Shown: one piece after another, positions 11,701-24,800 of the stretch | Position numbering within the stretch: position 1 is the stretch's first letter | How the letters are laid out: each line of letters opens with the position of its first letter | NCBI GenBank assembly: GCA_038496445.1 | Contig: JALMLS010000377.1 | Span: forward strand, 124,001-188,000 | Length of the DNA: 64,000 nucleotides | Reading direction: 5' to 3' | Origin: Trichosphaerium sp. ATCC 40318 | Lineage: Eukaryota; Discosea; Flabellinia; Trichosidae | Program-made: the position numbers and the translations under genes | The notes under the pieces: model-generated | Seen by the model: the letters and a program-made list of their open reading frames with translations, nothing else | Databases searched by the model: none | Told to the model about the DNA's origin: nothing

Positions 11701-13142
11701 GTGCACACCTGCAGGTTGTTTTAGTGTTGGATTGAACGTAAACAGGTTTTTTATGTTTTTGTCGTTTGAGCGTACGTATTTATTACTGAACCTATCGGAT
11801 TCTTCTTCTTCAATTTCTTTAGCACGAAGGAGTAATAGTTTTCGTAACATTAATCTAGTATATCATCAATAAAAAATTTGTATTTGACTGTTTGACACTA
11901 AATGTCAAAACAAATGACATGTCCGTTTTAACGTACACTACTAAGTTAGATTTATCTTCAAAAGTGTCGCAATTCGCAAAAACGTATTTTTTAAGCATGT
12001 GCTCGCCTAGTAGAAACGTTAATACATTAACAATGGAACAGAGTGAAAAACTTTCATACCGAGTTGAATGTCATCGAGAAATGAGTCACGGAATGCCATC
12101 ATTCTAGCATCACGCCCAAGGAACGCGCGACATTCTTTCATTGTATTAAGCGTAACACTACTGTCATGTGCCATATCATAATGCTCCCTTAACATAGTCT
12201 CCACAGCTTGAGAAAAAATTGGATCATCAAGTCGTCCTTGGCATACTCGCTCATATATTTCTTTATCAGAGATACCAGTCAAAGCCCTTAGAAGTACAAT
12301 GATAGGAATACGGGCACGGTATCTGTTAGAAATAGCTACTTGAAGTTTATATTGATTTGGTCGAATAATCATAAGCATATGTCCTCTAACAATTCTGTCT
12401 GATCCCATTGCTTGAAACGAAACAGATTCATGTTCAAGGTCTAAATCACGAAATTTTCTTCTTAAAGCAATAGGGTAGTTGATGCGTGTCTCAAGTAAAT
12501 GACGAATAACTCTTTCCCTGGTTGAAGGAGTTAGAAAGATAAAAAAAACCAAAAAAATGCCTGAAAAAAGGTTTTAGCGTTCTATGCGTTTTTATTTACC
12601 TTCCGCTGATGATGAAGTATCCACCGTCATCACGAGGGTCTTCATAATTTGAATAGGAGAACTTTTTACTCTTTTTTCCAGCCAAGTGACATGCTGCGCT
12701 CTACTTGTATGTTGAGTACACTGCTTGCGCTATTGCTTTAAAAGCGTATTTTTCCTCTGCATTTCCTCGTACCTTTACCATCACAGGCACTTCTCCTAAG
12801 CTAAATACCTCTCTGCGCGTCCGAATACCGTCTCCTTTTATTTCTAGTGTCACTTCAAACTTTGAACAGTAGCTCAATTGTCCAATACGGCACTGTAACG
12901 CGTATAAATGATCGTAGCTTTTCAACAATGCGTACCGATTTGGGGTAGAGTGGTTGTGTGTGGCTATTCCCCGCACGCTTCTCACAAGGCTTTTCATAGC
13001 GTATATTTATTAGTTTGGCTCTTATTTTCTGGCCACCTTCTAATTCTTTGTGAAATGGCTCAATTGCCTCTATTCCTTCTTGGAGCCCAAAATTAAGGAA
13101 GTCATTAAAGCTATCAAGTTGAGACAGCGCCACATTCTCCAT
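8723..13142 (-). CDS. POLR1B: RNA polymerase I second-largest subunit (RPA135)
   Basis: Large multi-exon gene. The N-terminal lobe exon reads [20 protein letters not shown] (13,142) and the lobe continues through [20 protein letters not shown] (12,300). Central blocks include [20 protein letters not shown] (11,170), [20 protein letters not shown] (10,450) and the hybrid-binding [19 protein letters not shown] with [17 protein letters not shown] (9,550-9,700). [20 protein letters not shown] and [20 protein letters not shown] (9,182-9,451) are Pol I-like. The C-terminal zinc site is CSACGCM and CTMC (8,723-8,940). It forms the catalytic core with RPA190 for rRNA synthesis. Pol I is preferred over Pol II/III from the [15 protein letters not shown] and CxxC-end sequences. 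The N-terminus starts later than usual, so an upstream coding exon may have been missed. Confidence 0.93.
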
Positions 13143-13366
13143 GGTGGTGACAACGAGGAACCGCACTTAAAGTCGATTTCTTTAAGGCAGGCAATCAAAT
13201 TGCTGTAACTTGTTGCTATCAACATAAGATATTGATTCCCGCGTAGACGTGGGCATGAATGTATTGAAGAAAATGTGGAAATCACTATGAAACGTTCAAT
13301 AAAACTTAGGCAATGATGAGTGCGAAATCAATGTCATGTTGTGCTTCCGTGTAACACGTCTTTGCC

Positions 13367-13829
13367 TTATTTTCTGCCACTTCCCGTGCGAATTTTCTTT
13401 CCGGTTTGGGTGCTCCCTGTTCTTTTGATGGGCTTTTTAATTGGTTCTGGTGGTGGCACTATTTGCTCGGTGGCATCATTAAAAGGTCGCATAGCTCTAC
13501 CCACTATTAATGTTTGTCACGTTGTAATCACGTGTACCTTATTGGCGTCACCACCCAAGTGCCAGAGTAGTACAGTTTGTACTGATTTCCATCGTATTTA
13601 AATGTAGTGGTACCGTCTGCGCCACGTTCAGCTTTCCAAGAGAAATCTGTATTTTGTAATTCTGTTCCGTTAACAGCAACTGATTTTACACCTCTTTTAC
13701 TCCACTTGCCCTAAACACCAATATTACGCCTCAGGTGTTAACTTTTTATACCTTAGTAACGTAAAATAAAACGCGCAGCTCGAATCCTGGAAGAGTGTAG
13801 GTATACAGATAGGTTCCACCTTGAGACAT
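13367..13829 (-). CDS. Small protein of unknown function
   Basis: Three exons on the minus strand: MSQGGTYLYTYTLPGFELRV from 13829, then GKWSKRGVKSVAVNGTELQN through TTFKYDGNQYKLYYSGTWVV, then AMRPFNDATEQIVPPPEPIK and a basic tail ending TGSGRK. Introns are about 42 and 45 nt and keep frame. The middle looks like a small beta-rich domain, followed by a Pro/Lys-rich tail, about 125 residues in all. It faces EDEM3 across about 290 bp. A loose likeness to the EAF (ELL-associated factor) beta domain was considered but is not strong enough to name it. An upstream open frame in the same frame ends in TGA, so I start at the internal ATG. Confidence 0.45.
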
Positions 13830-14122
13830 CTTAGAAAAAGTGTCTCTATTGCCAATAAAGAAACGTGTGGACTGTGGTCAATCACGTGGTGTTAGCCAAG
13901 TAGTACTATCGCCACTGTGCCAGTAGTGCATTGGCAATGGCGCGGCTCTCCTGCATGCTAAAATACAATCAAGCGGACACCAGCATTATTTAGCGTCAAC
14001 ACGCGTCGTTTATCATACTTTTAGCGTCTAAAGAGAGTTCAGTACTTTAGTAGTGTACAGCCACAGTAGTATCTATTGATCAAGGAAGCACGGGCTGGTT
14101 TTAGTTCAGCAAAATATCAGTC

Positions 14123-17100
14123 ATGCATATACTACTTTTAGCGCTTGTTGCTATCGGAGTGGTGTCCCATGCGTACTCACCAGCAAAAATACTGGAGTTT
14201 AGGTATTTACTCTGTGTTAATACTGTAAAACGCTTAACCCGCGTAGAGAAGAGGCCAAGGAGATGTTCTACCATGGATTCGACAATTATATGGAATTTGG
14301 CTTTCCAGACGATGAATTAATGCCTTTATCATGCGAGGGTGCGTATGTTGCCATTTTTACGCACTTTGATCATCTCCAATCCAAATATTAATATATTTAA
14401 AGGTAGACGCCGAGAAACTCAAAATAGAGGCCACCTAGACGATATTCTCGGAGAGTACGTAACGTAACACGGCGTATTTTCGCTTAATATTGTAGCTTCT
14501 CTCTAACTTTGGTTGATTCAATTGACACGCTAATGGCAAGAATTTTTTCTCAGATTTATTGTGTTCTTATGATCCCGTGTAGATATTTGGTGATGTTGAC
14601 AAGTTTCGTATTGGTGTAAATAATGTCATATCGAATGTTAGATTTGATAGGAATGTGACAGTCTCAGTTTTCGAAGTGACAATACGGTAAATCTCAACTT
14701 TGGGTTGTAGGGAGTATTTTTATCTTAGCTTTACTAGCATACTTGGCGGCTTGTTGTCGTCTCATTTACTTGCAGAAGAACACCTACGTGAATACAGAGG
14801 GGAGTTACTAGACATGGCTACAGATCTTGGAGATCGACTTCTGCCTGCTTTTAAAACTAGAACTAAAATACCTGTATCACGTGTACGAAAAATTCTTCAA
14901 TTATTTCATGATCTGATTCTTGAATTGTAGGTTAACTTGGTCACTGGTATTGCTTATAAAATTATTATTCTGTGGCTCATGTATACACTTAGGAATTCCT
15001 CGTGGTGATACACTTGATACTTGTACAGCTTGTGCTGGAACTTTATTATTAGAGTTTGGTCTGTTGTCGAGGCTGACTGGTAAAAGTATCTATGAAGTAT
15101 GTTTAAAGTAGTGACATTATACTCTTAACCTTTAATTATAGGATAAAGCCCGTGATGCTGTTATTTCATTATTCAATAGAAGGTCATCAATTGGTCTTTT
15201 CGGTATGCAATTTTTTCTATCGCTAGCACCCCAAAGGTCTCTCGTTCTTTGTCGGCGCACGCACGGCGCTGTAGGTTATTTGTATAGCAACGAGCTTATG
15301 GTCTAATGGCATGACGACTGTATGGCATACAGTAGGGTGGGGGTTCGATTCCCTCTAGGCTCAATGTCCTTATTTTATCCCAATATAAACAAGTGGACTG
15401 TAATTATGGAGAGCTTTATCAATTTACATCGTATAGGCAATGTGATTAACACTCACACTGGGCGGTGGAGCCACTCAGAGAGTGGTATTGGAGCAGGTAT
15501 TGATTCATTTTATGAGTATCTCTTAAAGGCATACATCTTTCTTGGTGATCCGTTATACTACGACATGATAAATCAGGTACGCTGGTAAATTCACAAGTAT
15601 TCCAACATCTCATTGCTTAGACATATGCAAACGTTGGTCAATGGATAAACAAAGATCATTGGTATCCTCAAGTAGATATGAACTCCGGACAGCTTAGATA
15701 TAGCTGGGTTGATAGGTATGTGAGGTCATATAGTGACATTGTTATTTACAAAACGGGTTAGTTTGTCTGCTTTTTGGCCTGGGTTGCAAGTGCGTGCTCA
15801 AACATGTTGACTGTTACTAAATGATGATCAGGTACTCCTTGGTGACGTAAAGGCTGCAGAAGAATCCCATTCGCGATACTACCAACTGTGGAAGCGCTAC
15901 GGAGCAATCCCAGAACGCTATGACCCAAAACAGAAGCAGGCTGTTCTTAAAAATTACCCTTTGAGGCACGTCACTCAATCATTGCTCAAGGTATTAACGT
16001 TTTTTGATAGACCAGAATTCGTAGAGACAACCTACTTGCTTCATCGGGCAACTAAGGATCCGCATTATTTGCGTGTAGGCAGAGAAATTATGGAGAGTCT
16101 CAACACACGATGCAGGTGAGTTAGTATTTGGCTTCAAGATGTGCTGACTCACTTTTTTGTACAGAGTAAATTGCGGATTTGCCTCTGTAGCGAATGTGGA
16201 AACAAAGCGCCTAGAAGATCGTATGGATAGCTTCTTCCTATCTGAAACATGCAAGTATCTTTACCTACTATTTGATGACTCAAATAGCATGCACTCAAGT
16301 AATGTTATCTTCACAACAGAAGGTCATATGTTTCCAGTGTATGTTTTCTCGGACCAAGGTTTGGGCTGGCGACGCTTATTTTTATTAGTAAATACGACTG
16401 GCAAACACGAGATGAGACATCTCGTAATGTAGCAGTAAAAGATATGTGTCGTTTGGAAAAGCGTGAATGGTCTCTAACATATTTGTTTGGAGATTACAAG
16501 TTAAACCCTTACGGTATATAGTACACAATGCGCTTTGGCATTCATCTTAAAATTGTTATTTAGGTTGTTCTCCAGAAACATGTAGTACTCCGGAAGAAAA
16601 ACCAAAAGAAAAGAGAGAATATGTCCTTACTGGCATAGGTTAGTGAACGTTTAGGACTTATAGAGTGTTAATTAATGATTTCTTGATTAGATAAAATACA
16701 CGTGAAGGACATACAAATAGATTTAGGTATGCTACTAAACTCAAACCGTGATGGTATAACACTAAACTTGTGTAGTTGAGAAGGACACAGAAGCTATTGT
16801 TGACTTAGAAATGATTGATGGCAGTTCCAAGCAACTCTATGCTATATGGGTACGTCCAATTGAAGTACAACACATGCTGTGTCAGGTGGCACCTCAGTTA
16901 TTTATTGAATAACTAAACTGGTAATAGGCTCAATTTGGTGTAAAGGATACTGTGAGAACCGGGTTGGTAATACCAACAGTTAATAGAGATGGGTGTAAAC
17001 CTTTTTCAAAACAAGTCGATTTTAAAGGCAAGATTGTGGCGTTGTACAGGTTGGTACTTGTTTATTATTTTGTTGTCTGACTGTTTGTCTAAAGAGGTGG

Positions 17101-17766
17101 CTGCATGTTTCTTGAAAAAGCGAACAATGCTCAAAATGCAGGTGCTATAGCTGTAGTGATTATAAATACAATGGAAAACAACAAAGCTTTTGCAATGAGT
17201 GGTACTGTAAGTGGAAAATTAGATAAGTCAGTAAAGGTGCGCGAAATCTGACAACAAAAGAAAAAGCATGTTGTCATCAACTCTTTGTTTCTTTTTCGTT
17301 TATTTTTCTGTACTCATGCCTAATCTTTGTTACCAGATACCAGCTGTGATGATAAATCTAGAAGACGGTAATACACTTGCAGTCGCCATACAGAAAGACT
17401 CTGAAATGGTTGTTACGATATCGAAAAAAACACCATTGTTAAGATCTGGTGAGTCCAAGCTTAATCTTCAGGTTGTTGTACGGTTGCACCACATAAGGCA
17501 TGCTACAGAACCTGTACCTGGCGAAGACATTTTTATTTCAGGGCATAAAGTAATGTTCAATAATGCAGAAGCATACCCAGACACTGTAGACTGGAAAAAC
17601 GTACTCCTTTTTTTTCTTTTTTTTTTTTTTGCTGAGAAAAACCTGGTGTTCGTTTAGTTGATTGATTATTCACTTTATGTTATAGGTTGTAGTTAATTTA
17701 ATTTTTGCTCCCAATAAACCAATGTCAATCAAGTTACGTAATAATGATGCTCGGGTATCATTTTAG
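14123..17766 (+). CDS. EDEM3: EDEM3-type ER degradation-enhancing alpha-mannosidase with PA domain
   Basis: Many short exons. The signal peptide [20 protein letters not shown] (14,123) is followed by the GH47 catalytic region: [160 protein letters not shown] and [10 protein letters not shown] protease-associated domain follows near 17,100 ([20 protein letters not shown]), which separates EDEM3 from EDEM1/2. EDEMs trim mannose from misfolded glycoproteins in the ER lumen so that ERAD lectins pick them up. The protein ends [11 protein letters not shown] at 17,766 with no obvious KDEL-like signal. One intron (15,203-15,436) holds a tRNA gene. Confidence 0.93.
15292..15363 (+). tRNA. tRNA with anticodon GGC (Ala by code), nested in an EDEM3 intron
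   Basis: 72 nt fold into a full cloverleaf. Acceptor GAGCTTA pairs with TAGGCTC, with discriminator A. The D stem is GTC/GAC. The anticodon stem is ACTGT/ACAGT with loop ATGGCAT, giving anticodon GGC at 15,324-15,326. The T stem is GGGGG/CCCTC with loop TTCGATT. Internal A box (TGGTCTAATGG) and B box (GGTTCGATTCC) are present. GGC reads GCC/GCU (Ala), but eukaryotes nearly always use AGC for that box. The usual G3:U70 alanine identity pair is replaced by G3:C70, so charging identity is open. It lies in the sense direction inside a 234-nt intron. Confidence 0.85.
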
Positions 17767-18038
17767 TGATATGGCTTACCTCACCAATCTTGTACATTAA
17801 ATAAAATTGTAAACAAAAAAGTACATTGTATCCTCTTTCAACGTCTCTTGCAATGGCATGGTTCCTTGGCGTATCTCCTTGCGTAGCTTGTTGCATCCTT
17901 TCTTACGCGCGATTTCCAAGGCAATTGTTACTAGTTGGAACACAAGGGCAAAGTATTAGTGATACTTAGTTCATTGTTACGACTGTTTCTTTTTTGTACA
18001 AAACTTTCTTATTTACTTTTAATTACAAGTGCATGGCT

Positions 18039-18759
18039 TTAATCGTCGTCATCATTGTTGGTACGCACTGCTAGCATATACAACTCTTCAAAACTACAAT
18101 TGCTATCTTGTGCAAGCTGCCATAACTTCTCTAGGCCATTGATCTTATAAATGTTAGTATAGATATAGTATTGATAAAAGAACTGTTTCGAAACACGTAC
18201 TACGCTGTCGTCAACGTGACCTTGCCGATGAATACGTAGCCAGTTCTGTTGATGTCTAACAGGCTTCCCATCACTATTTCCATCCGCTAGTGAAAGCAAG
18301 TAAGTACATAAAAGAAGCAACAAGCCAACCAGCAAAACAGAAAAAAAAGAATCAGTACAAAACGTACAAATATACAGACTGTAAGGAGATACATGAGGAC
18401 CAAACTGACAGTTAACTGTTACTGGTCTAAGAGTAGCCCATTCTAGGATAAGTCTACATCCAGCTAAATACACGTGGTTAATGACAAAAGAATGATCTCA
18501 GTTTTTTGTCATACCAGTAAAAGTTGGCTTGGGTGACTCTTCTTTACTATTTGTACCGACAACATCCAAAACGAGCTTATAAACCAATTGATCCAATTGA
18601 CCGAGGTACACAACCTCATCATTTGATGAATCTGTATTCTTGACAACAAATACTTCCCTTAAAAGTACATGGTTGGTAAAACGAACATAAACACCTTTGT
18701 GGTTCAGCAATTGCGGACATGTACCTCTTTAGACGTTTATCTTTTAGTGCTTTACCCAT
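18039..18759 (-). CDS. Protein of unknown function with acidic tail
   Basis: About 190 residues in several minus-strand exons. The middle exons read NHKGVYVRFTNHVLLREVFV, EVVYLGQLDQLVYKLVLDVV (18,498-18,710), then AGCRLILEWATLRPVTVNCQ, and a last exon NWLRIHRQGHVDDSVVRVSK to LAVRTNNDDDD (stop at 18,039). A split start (ATG G at 18,759, a 33-nt intron, then GT ACA TGT) keeps the frame but is my reconstruction. There is no signal peptide or membrane segment. It could instead be the 3' end of the NACHT gene upstream, although that gene has its own in-frame stop at 18,866. Family not recognised. Confidence 0.45.
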
Positions 18760-18865
18760 ACAACCAATTATCTTTAATGTATCTTTTGTTTCAGTTCTGT
18801 TATCCTTGATTTTTGTATTAGTACAACAGAAGTGGAAAGAAAGGGTTTTAAGATTTCAGCAAGTA

Positions 18866-21800
18866 TTATCGTACCTGAGCTACCGCTGCAAGCATCTTTG
18901 CATAGCTGTATGCAGCGACTGTACTCTCACTATAAAGACCTTCCATAATTTTCGGTAACAAGTCCTTTGGGATGTTTCGAAACTGTATGACTGAATTGAT
19001 CAACTCCTCACTTACAAACGAAACATCATGAAGTCCTGATTGAAGCACAGGAGAAATATCAGCTGGAACACTCCTAAATAGAATATTAGTCATGACACTA
19101 TAGATACAAGAATAGATTGTGTACCGTAAGAAGGTCAATAAGCGCACACAAGCCATCCTGGCTGTGAACGAAGTTAAGTTACAGCAACTCCAACTTAAAA
19201 GTGGAGCTATCTCATTAGGTGAAGCTGATGGTTACAATCGTATTAGTAATGGCTGAGAACGGATGTATATATTTAAGGTTAACGTACCTAGGTTCATCCA
19301 TGCACCTGGCATACGAGGTACAGCTTCAGCCAAAATATCAAAAATTGCTTTCCTGCTTAAATCTTTTAGCTTTTTCCATTCCTTCCTGTCAAGCTGTTTT
19401 GCTTGTAGTATAATATCTCGTAGCTCGAATATTTGTGGTTCAAAAAATTGAGGGTTTTCGACAACAAGATTACCTACAAAGGAGTTTAACTTGAAGGTAA
19501 AAAAAATGTAACGGTGGAATTATCTCGTTTTTTTCTTAAATCAACTTACCTGCTAGTTGTACAGCCTTTACGTAGAATTGGTTATAATATCGAGCATCAG
19601 ATATTATATCCTTTACAACACGCAATAAAACCTTTTTTGAGTACTTATAGAGCAAGGCAATATCAGTTGGGTCCAATCTTATAATACCTTCAAGAATTCT
19701 AGGCAAAGCTTGCTTTTCTCGCTCTGGAGCGTGGTCACCTGATAAAAGGTACTCTCTCGCTTTCTTTATGGTTTCAGTATCGCCAGACCTTCTAGCAAGC
19801 TCTCCAATATACGGTAGAGCCAATTCGCGAATACCAAAGTCGTCAATAAGTCCCAAGATGAGGTTAAGATTCTCTGGTTTTCCTTCAAATGCAAAAATTT
19901 GGAATAGCAACTTTCTCGTCTTGGTGTTGGCATTCTTAAATAGCTATTTATAATGTTAAAGGTGCAACTGAATGTATTCGAATACGTACGGCCAATAATG
20001 TGTCGTAAATAGCCTAGAAAAAAAAGAAAGAAGTAAGTTTGACTTCAACTTGTTTTTTGTTGAGTACCTTCATTTGCTCTTCTGTGAAATCTTGATTTCT
20101 GGCATTCCAAGCAACCATACCTTCTAACATAATCTGTAAAGTTTTCCGTGATACTTTAGTAAGTGACTCAAGCCACTCATCAAGACAAGCACAATGCCTT
20201 GAACCTCTAATTATTATACGAATAGCCTCGTATCTGGAAGAGCTCTTGTTTATCGTTTCTAATGCGTGTATCCATTCTTTTAATACTCTAGTATCATCCA
20301 CACATACATGTTCTACAAGCCACCAACTTCTTAGCCTTACGCCTTCACTGTATTCGGCAGAAATATTTCCTGAAAAGATGTTAAGTCTTTTTGGTTTTGC
20401 GTTTAAGTTCACCTTTAATAACAATTGTTTCAATAGTATCACTGCCAATTTGGGAGACAGACATTGGTTTACTCAAAATATCACTTGCTCGATATCTTAA
20501 GACATCATCTGGGTGGCCTTTTGGAGGAAAGTTGTGAGTGATAAAAAACACGTGTTATAGGCTTTGTAGTAATAACTTACTTTCAAGTATATCAAACAGA
20601 ACGAGGCAAGTTTCTGGAGTAAGAAAAGATATAACACCTAACCATCTAGCTTAGATATATAACAAACATGCAAAACACGCACCTTCTATGGCAAGTACTA
20701 CGGCGTATTTCTGGATATCCTTGTTCGGATGGTTCATCCAATGTAGAACATAAGTTTGAGCTTCTTTTTCAGGATCATTTATCCTAGTTAACAATCTTGG
20801 TATTGGTCCTTCTTTCCACTCTTTCAGCATATCATCAATTTGTTGTGCCTTTAAAAAACGCTCAATTAGAAATAAAAACCGAAATTAATCAATGGTCAAG
20901 CAATAGTTTCAATCCACGTGCCTTTGAAAGAGTCAAACGTGTCAGTCTGTTTTCAAGTGAATATCTTTTAAATGAAGGCAAAGGGACTTGTGTTTTATGT
21001 TCAGCTATAACATCAGAAGCAACCATATAAGCAATAAGAGGATGCCATTTTAGACTATCATTTGATTGTTGAAATGCATTGATTATGTACTGATGCTTAA
21101 AGAATATATGACTACGCCTTCTTGTAGCTTTGGATTGAAGCATATTATTATCAAATCCATTAAATAGGTGATTAAATAAAAGTAGATATCTAGGGTGAAG
21201 AATTTTCGAAAGTTTAAACAGAAGCTCAGCTCTATTTCTTGGTTCCATCTTTCCTACAGTTGATACTGCATCTTCAAGTACTTTAGCATGTTGTGACTCA
21301 TCCAAATACGGAATTAGACGAAGTAATGCCCTAAACAATGTCAACAATAAGGTTGTAAATTAAAGGCATTGAAAGAAGCTACCTTGCTCGATCTTCGTAA
21401 GCTCGTATCTCGTAGGCAGCCTCAAGAGCATCGGCCGCGATTTTCTTCCGACTTATTGCCATGTATGTATCCGATTTTCCAGATGCTACTGGTGGACTGC
21501 CAACACGTTCTGAAGAACTACTAGATTTATATGTTTGATCGAATTCCTTTGGAAGGATTTGGTGGATAATTCTCCAAAGCAAATAGCTTCTATTCGTTGC
21601 GCTTGTTACTTGACTTGCAGCTTCAACTGCATCATTTACAACCCTACGAACATCTCTAGCTGGTAATGATATTGTCAAAGATATTCTCCAAAGAAGTCGA
21701 GCTGCACGTGTCTTTGTTTTGCCAACCACAGCACATTTCTCTAGAAAACTTTCAAGACGTTTGTATGGAGATAAGTGAGCCATATCAACATTATCAATTG

Positions 21801-24800
21801 TCTCTGGGCTTAGTGCTTTTAATGCAGTATGCCTGTACGTATTGTCTTTTATGAGGTGAGCGATAATGAGTGCGTCCAGAAGAATGCTTGGATGCTTTCG
21901 TATTCTATCTGATAATAAAACTAAACACTCTGATAATAAAGCGCCCGCTGGATACTTTGAGAGACTAGCAAGTACGTCTAAAGCTCTATAAAGGACCTTC
22001 TTTGGATCCGAAAAATCGAGGACTGGAGGAAGCTGACCAATATTATCTTTGAAGCCCTTTAAAATATTAGCAGTCAGAATGCAACAGTAATCGTACTTCG
22101 AATGTCGGAAAGTCAATCTCTGACGCTACTGCGATAGCCGCTGCCATGTCTTCTCCTTCCTATACATCTATTAGAGCTATTAAGAGATGGTTCCGGCGTA
22201 CAAGTTCAGAAATAACATAGCCAAGCGAGGTATCTAGTTGAATAACAAGATGATAACTAAAATCAACGAAACGAGCTGGGAACAATGTCAAGAATAACAA
22301 GCCATTTATGATAGCACGCTCGCGTGTATTTTCTGCGAGATGTTTTCTCCATGCTGCAAACATTGGTTTATGTAAAAATATAGAAGACTTCCCGCTATCA
22401 ACAGCAATCTCTAAAAGAAACATCTACAGACACGTATTAAACTTTGGTTTGGTTTTTGTTTTGATTTAGATACCTGCATATCAAAAAAGTCATGCATCTG
22501 TGTTTTGGGTACAAACTTCACTAGTGAGTTCATAGCAATGCCTACATGTTTCCCATTTATCTCATAAGACACAATGCGCCTCATTTCAGTCAACACTAAT
22601 CTTGGTTAACGGGATATTTGTTACAACATCAAGTAGGATTACCTTTTGTAATGACATCAGGATACTCTTCGCTCTTTTTGAGATGTGTTATCATTCTAGT
22701 AACTTCCAATTGAAAACCTCCAACCATTAGAGCTACAAGTGCTTCACTCTTTTGGTACGCTGTACAAATATGTTACTAAGAACCGGCAAGAAGTACCTGA
22801 CTTACCTGAAACAGTTTTATCTTGTATCATTTGGCATAAATATTTCTTTGCATCAATTGGACTCTACATATAATAGTTAAACCGCAATAACAAAAGGTCG
22901 TTGATTATAATACACTTACCTTTCTTTCCATAAGACCTGCCGCGATTTCAGAGAATCGATGAAGAATAATCTCGTTATCAAGCATACGACCATACAAAGC
23001 AATGAAAATCTAAAACAAATTAAATCATAGTTCTACTTTGAACTACGACAAAAAGAATTCGTCAATACATACTCTAGAATGCTGTGCAGGGTATTCAAAC
23101 TCATTGATTGCCTAGTACAGATTAATAACAGAGTTAATGATGGTAGATCTAACGGACCCTATTAAGTTCTACAATGTTCTTTGGAAACAAATCATGAGCT
23201 TTCTCGGCTATTTGTCTGAGTGTAGAGTCTATAGGCCACTGCCATTCTTCACTATCGCACAGCAAACAATCCAAAAGAGCCTGTGATCGTCAAAGTGTAA
23301 GAAATAACAATAAAGAAGGGATAGGTCGTTTCTTCTAACCTGTGTTGTTGTTGGAGTGAACAGCGCCATTTCTTTTATGACTTGTACTGTTGCTAGCAAA
23401 TGTGCCCTGTTATCTTCTGAGAAGGTAGCAAGATTTTGCATGAGGATGTCTGTTAGGATCTTTTCTGGTAATCGTTCTAACCCTCTTGATTTTTTTATAA
23501 GTTATTTTCTCTAACGTTTGACTCTGAAACGTACTTTCTTATCTCCTGTTGCAGGACGTTGTTACCAGCAATTATTGAGTTGTTGGCAACAACACTTAAT
23601 AGTTGACTCACTATAGAGTGAAGGACTTTAATGCTTAGAGGTTTCACCTAAGTTATACGTTATTACCTTACAACAACAATAAACGATACGGACCAACTGA
23701 GAAGCACAATTTGCTATTGCTAATGCTCCGTTTGGTACAATAGAATTTAGAGGATTATCCATACTAACAATATCTAGGTTTTTCGATTAGGCAAGGCATT
23801 GTAACCGAGTCTTAGAGTTTGTTTCATTTGTGTACCTAGCAAAAACTTTTCAAATTCGTGAGCGTCCCACTTCCAACTAACCCAACCTATGGCTAGTTGT
23901 ACTACCTCTTTCCACCTAGGATCATAAAGGCTATTCGCTACCATTTTAGCAGCAGTCTTTTTATCTCGAACCAAGAAAGTACCGGCCAAAAATTCCTTAA
24001 TGTAATCATTAAAAACAAGCAACGAAAAAGGTCGGTAGTACTTGAAATGTCAGGTGTAAAAACCCATATAAATATTCTCCACGCGCAGCCAGTAACCCCA
24101 CTTCTTGTCTAACAGTTAACAAGAAGTTCTTTAATCGTTTTTCAAAGATTTCTGGAGGATTCTTGAGATCAACGTTGCTGTACAGAGCCAAATAGTTTTC
24201 AACTAATTTTGACAATTCCATCTCCTCAATGAGTCCTATTAAATACGTATTTAATTTATAATACTATGGACAAGGTATTTACCAGTTGCAAAATGTCTAT
24301 GTATATGTGCAGCGAGAGGAGCCAAGACAAATAAAAACTCTTCAATGTCAATAGATTGTGGGATCTTACGCTGCCAAATTTTGAGCAATTGACGAACTGT
24401 CAAGTCATACAACTGAACTCTTTTCGAAGGTAAGTTTTCCTAGGAGGTCAATTAGATAAAAGAATCCGTTTTATCAAACAACATACCTGACTCTTGTGGT
24501 GAGCCAATGTTATGACGTTAAGTAATAAAATATTTGTTGCTAAATTCTGAATATTTGGTTGATCTAGCTGTGCTTTGAGTCCAAGTGATTCTTCTTTTAT
24601 TGCTTTTATTGTCTTCTTTGATTTTTCTACTTTACATACTGCATCAATCTAAAATACAATGTCAATTTACCTGCAGGTGATCGCTATCACAAAGAAAAAA
24701 AAGAATTTTTTTTTTGCTGTTATCCATTTGTTGTACCCAGTATTTAGTAAATTGATGCATGGCATTTAATGATAATGGTTGAATTATAGCATGTACCAAA

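Noticed and set aside
13830-13960. In-frame TGA upstream of the small gene at 13.4-13.8 kb, which could mean TGA is read as Trp
   Set aside because: Several well-supported genes end in TGA (PPR protein, repeat protein copy 1, PHD-SPOC protein, 32.3-kb small gene), and a good ATG lies downstream, so standard code is kept.
13980-14060. TTTAGCGT-like sequences near several genes as a shared promoter element
   Set aside because: They also occur in introns and coding exons (for example near 12,570 and 14,130), so no enrichment can be claimed without counting.
18039-18759. Reading 18.0-18.7 kb as the C-terminus of the NACHT gene
   Set aside because: The NACHT frame has its own stop at 18,866, and the splice phases tried do not join the two; a separate small gene fits better, though not proven.
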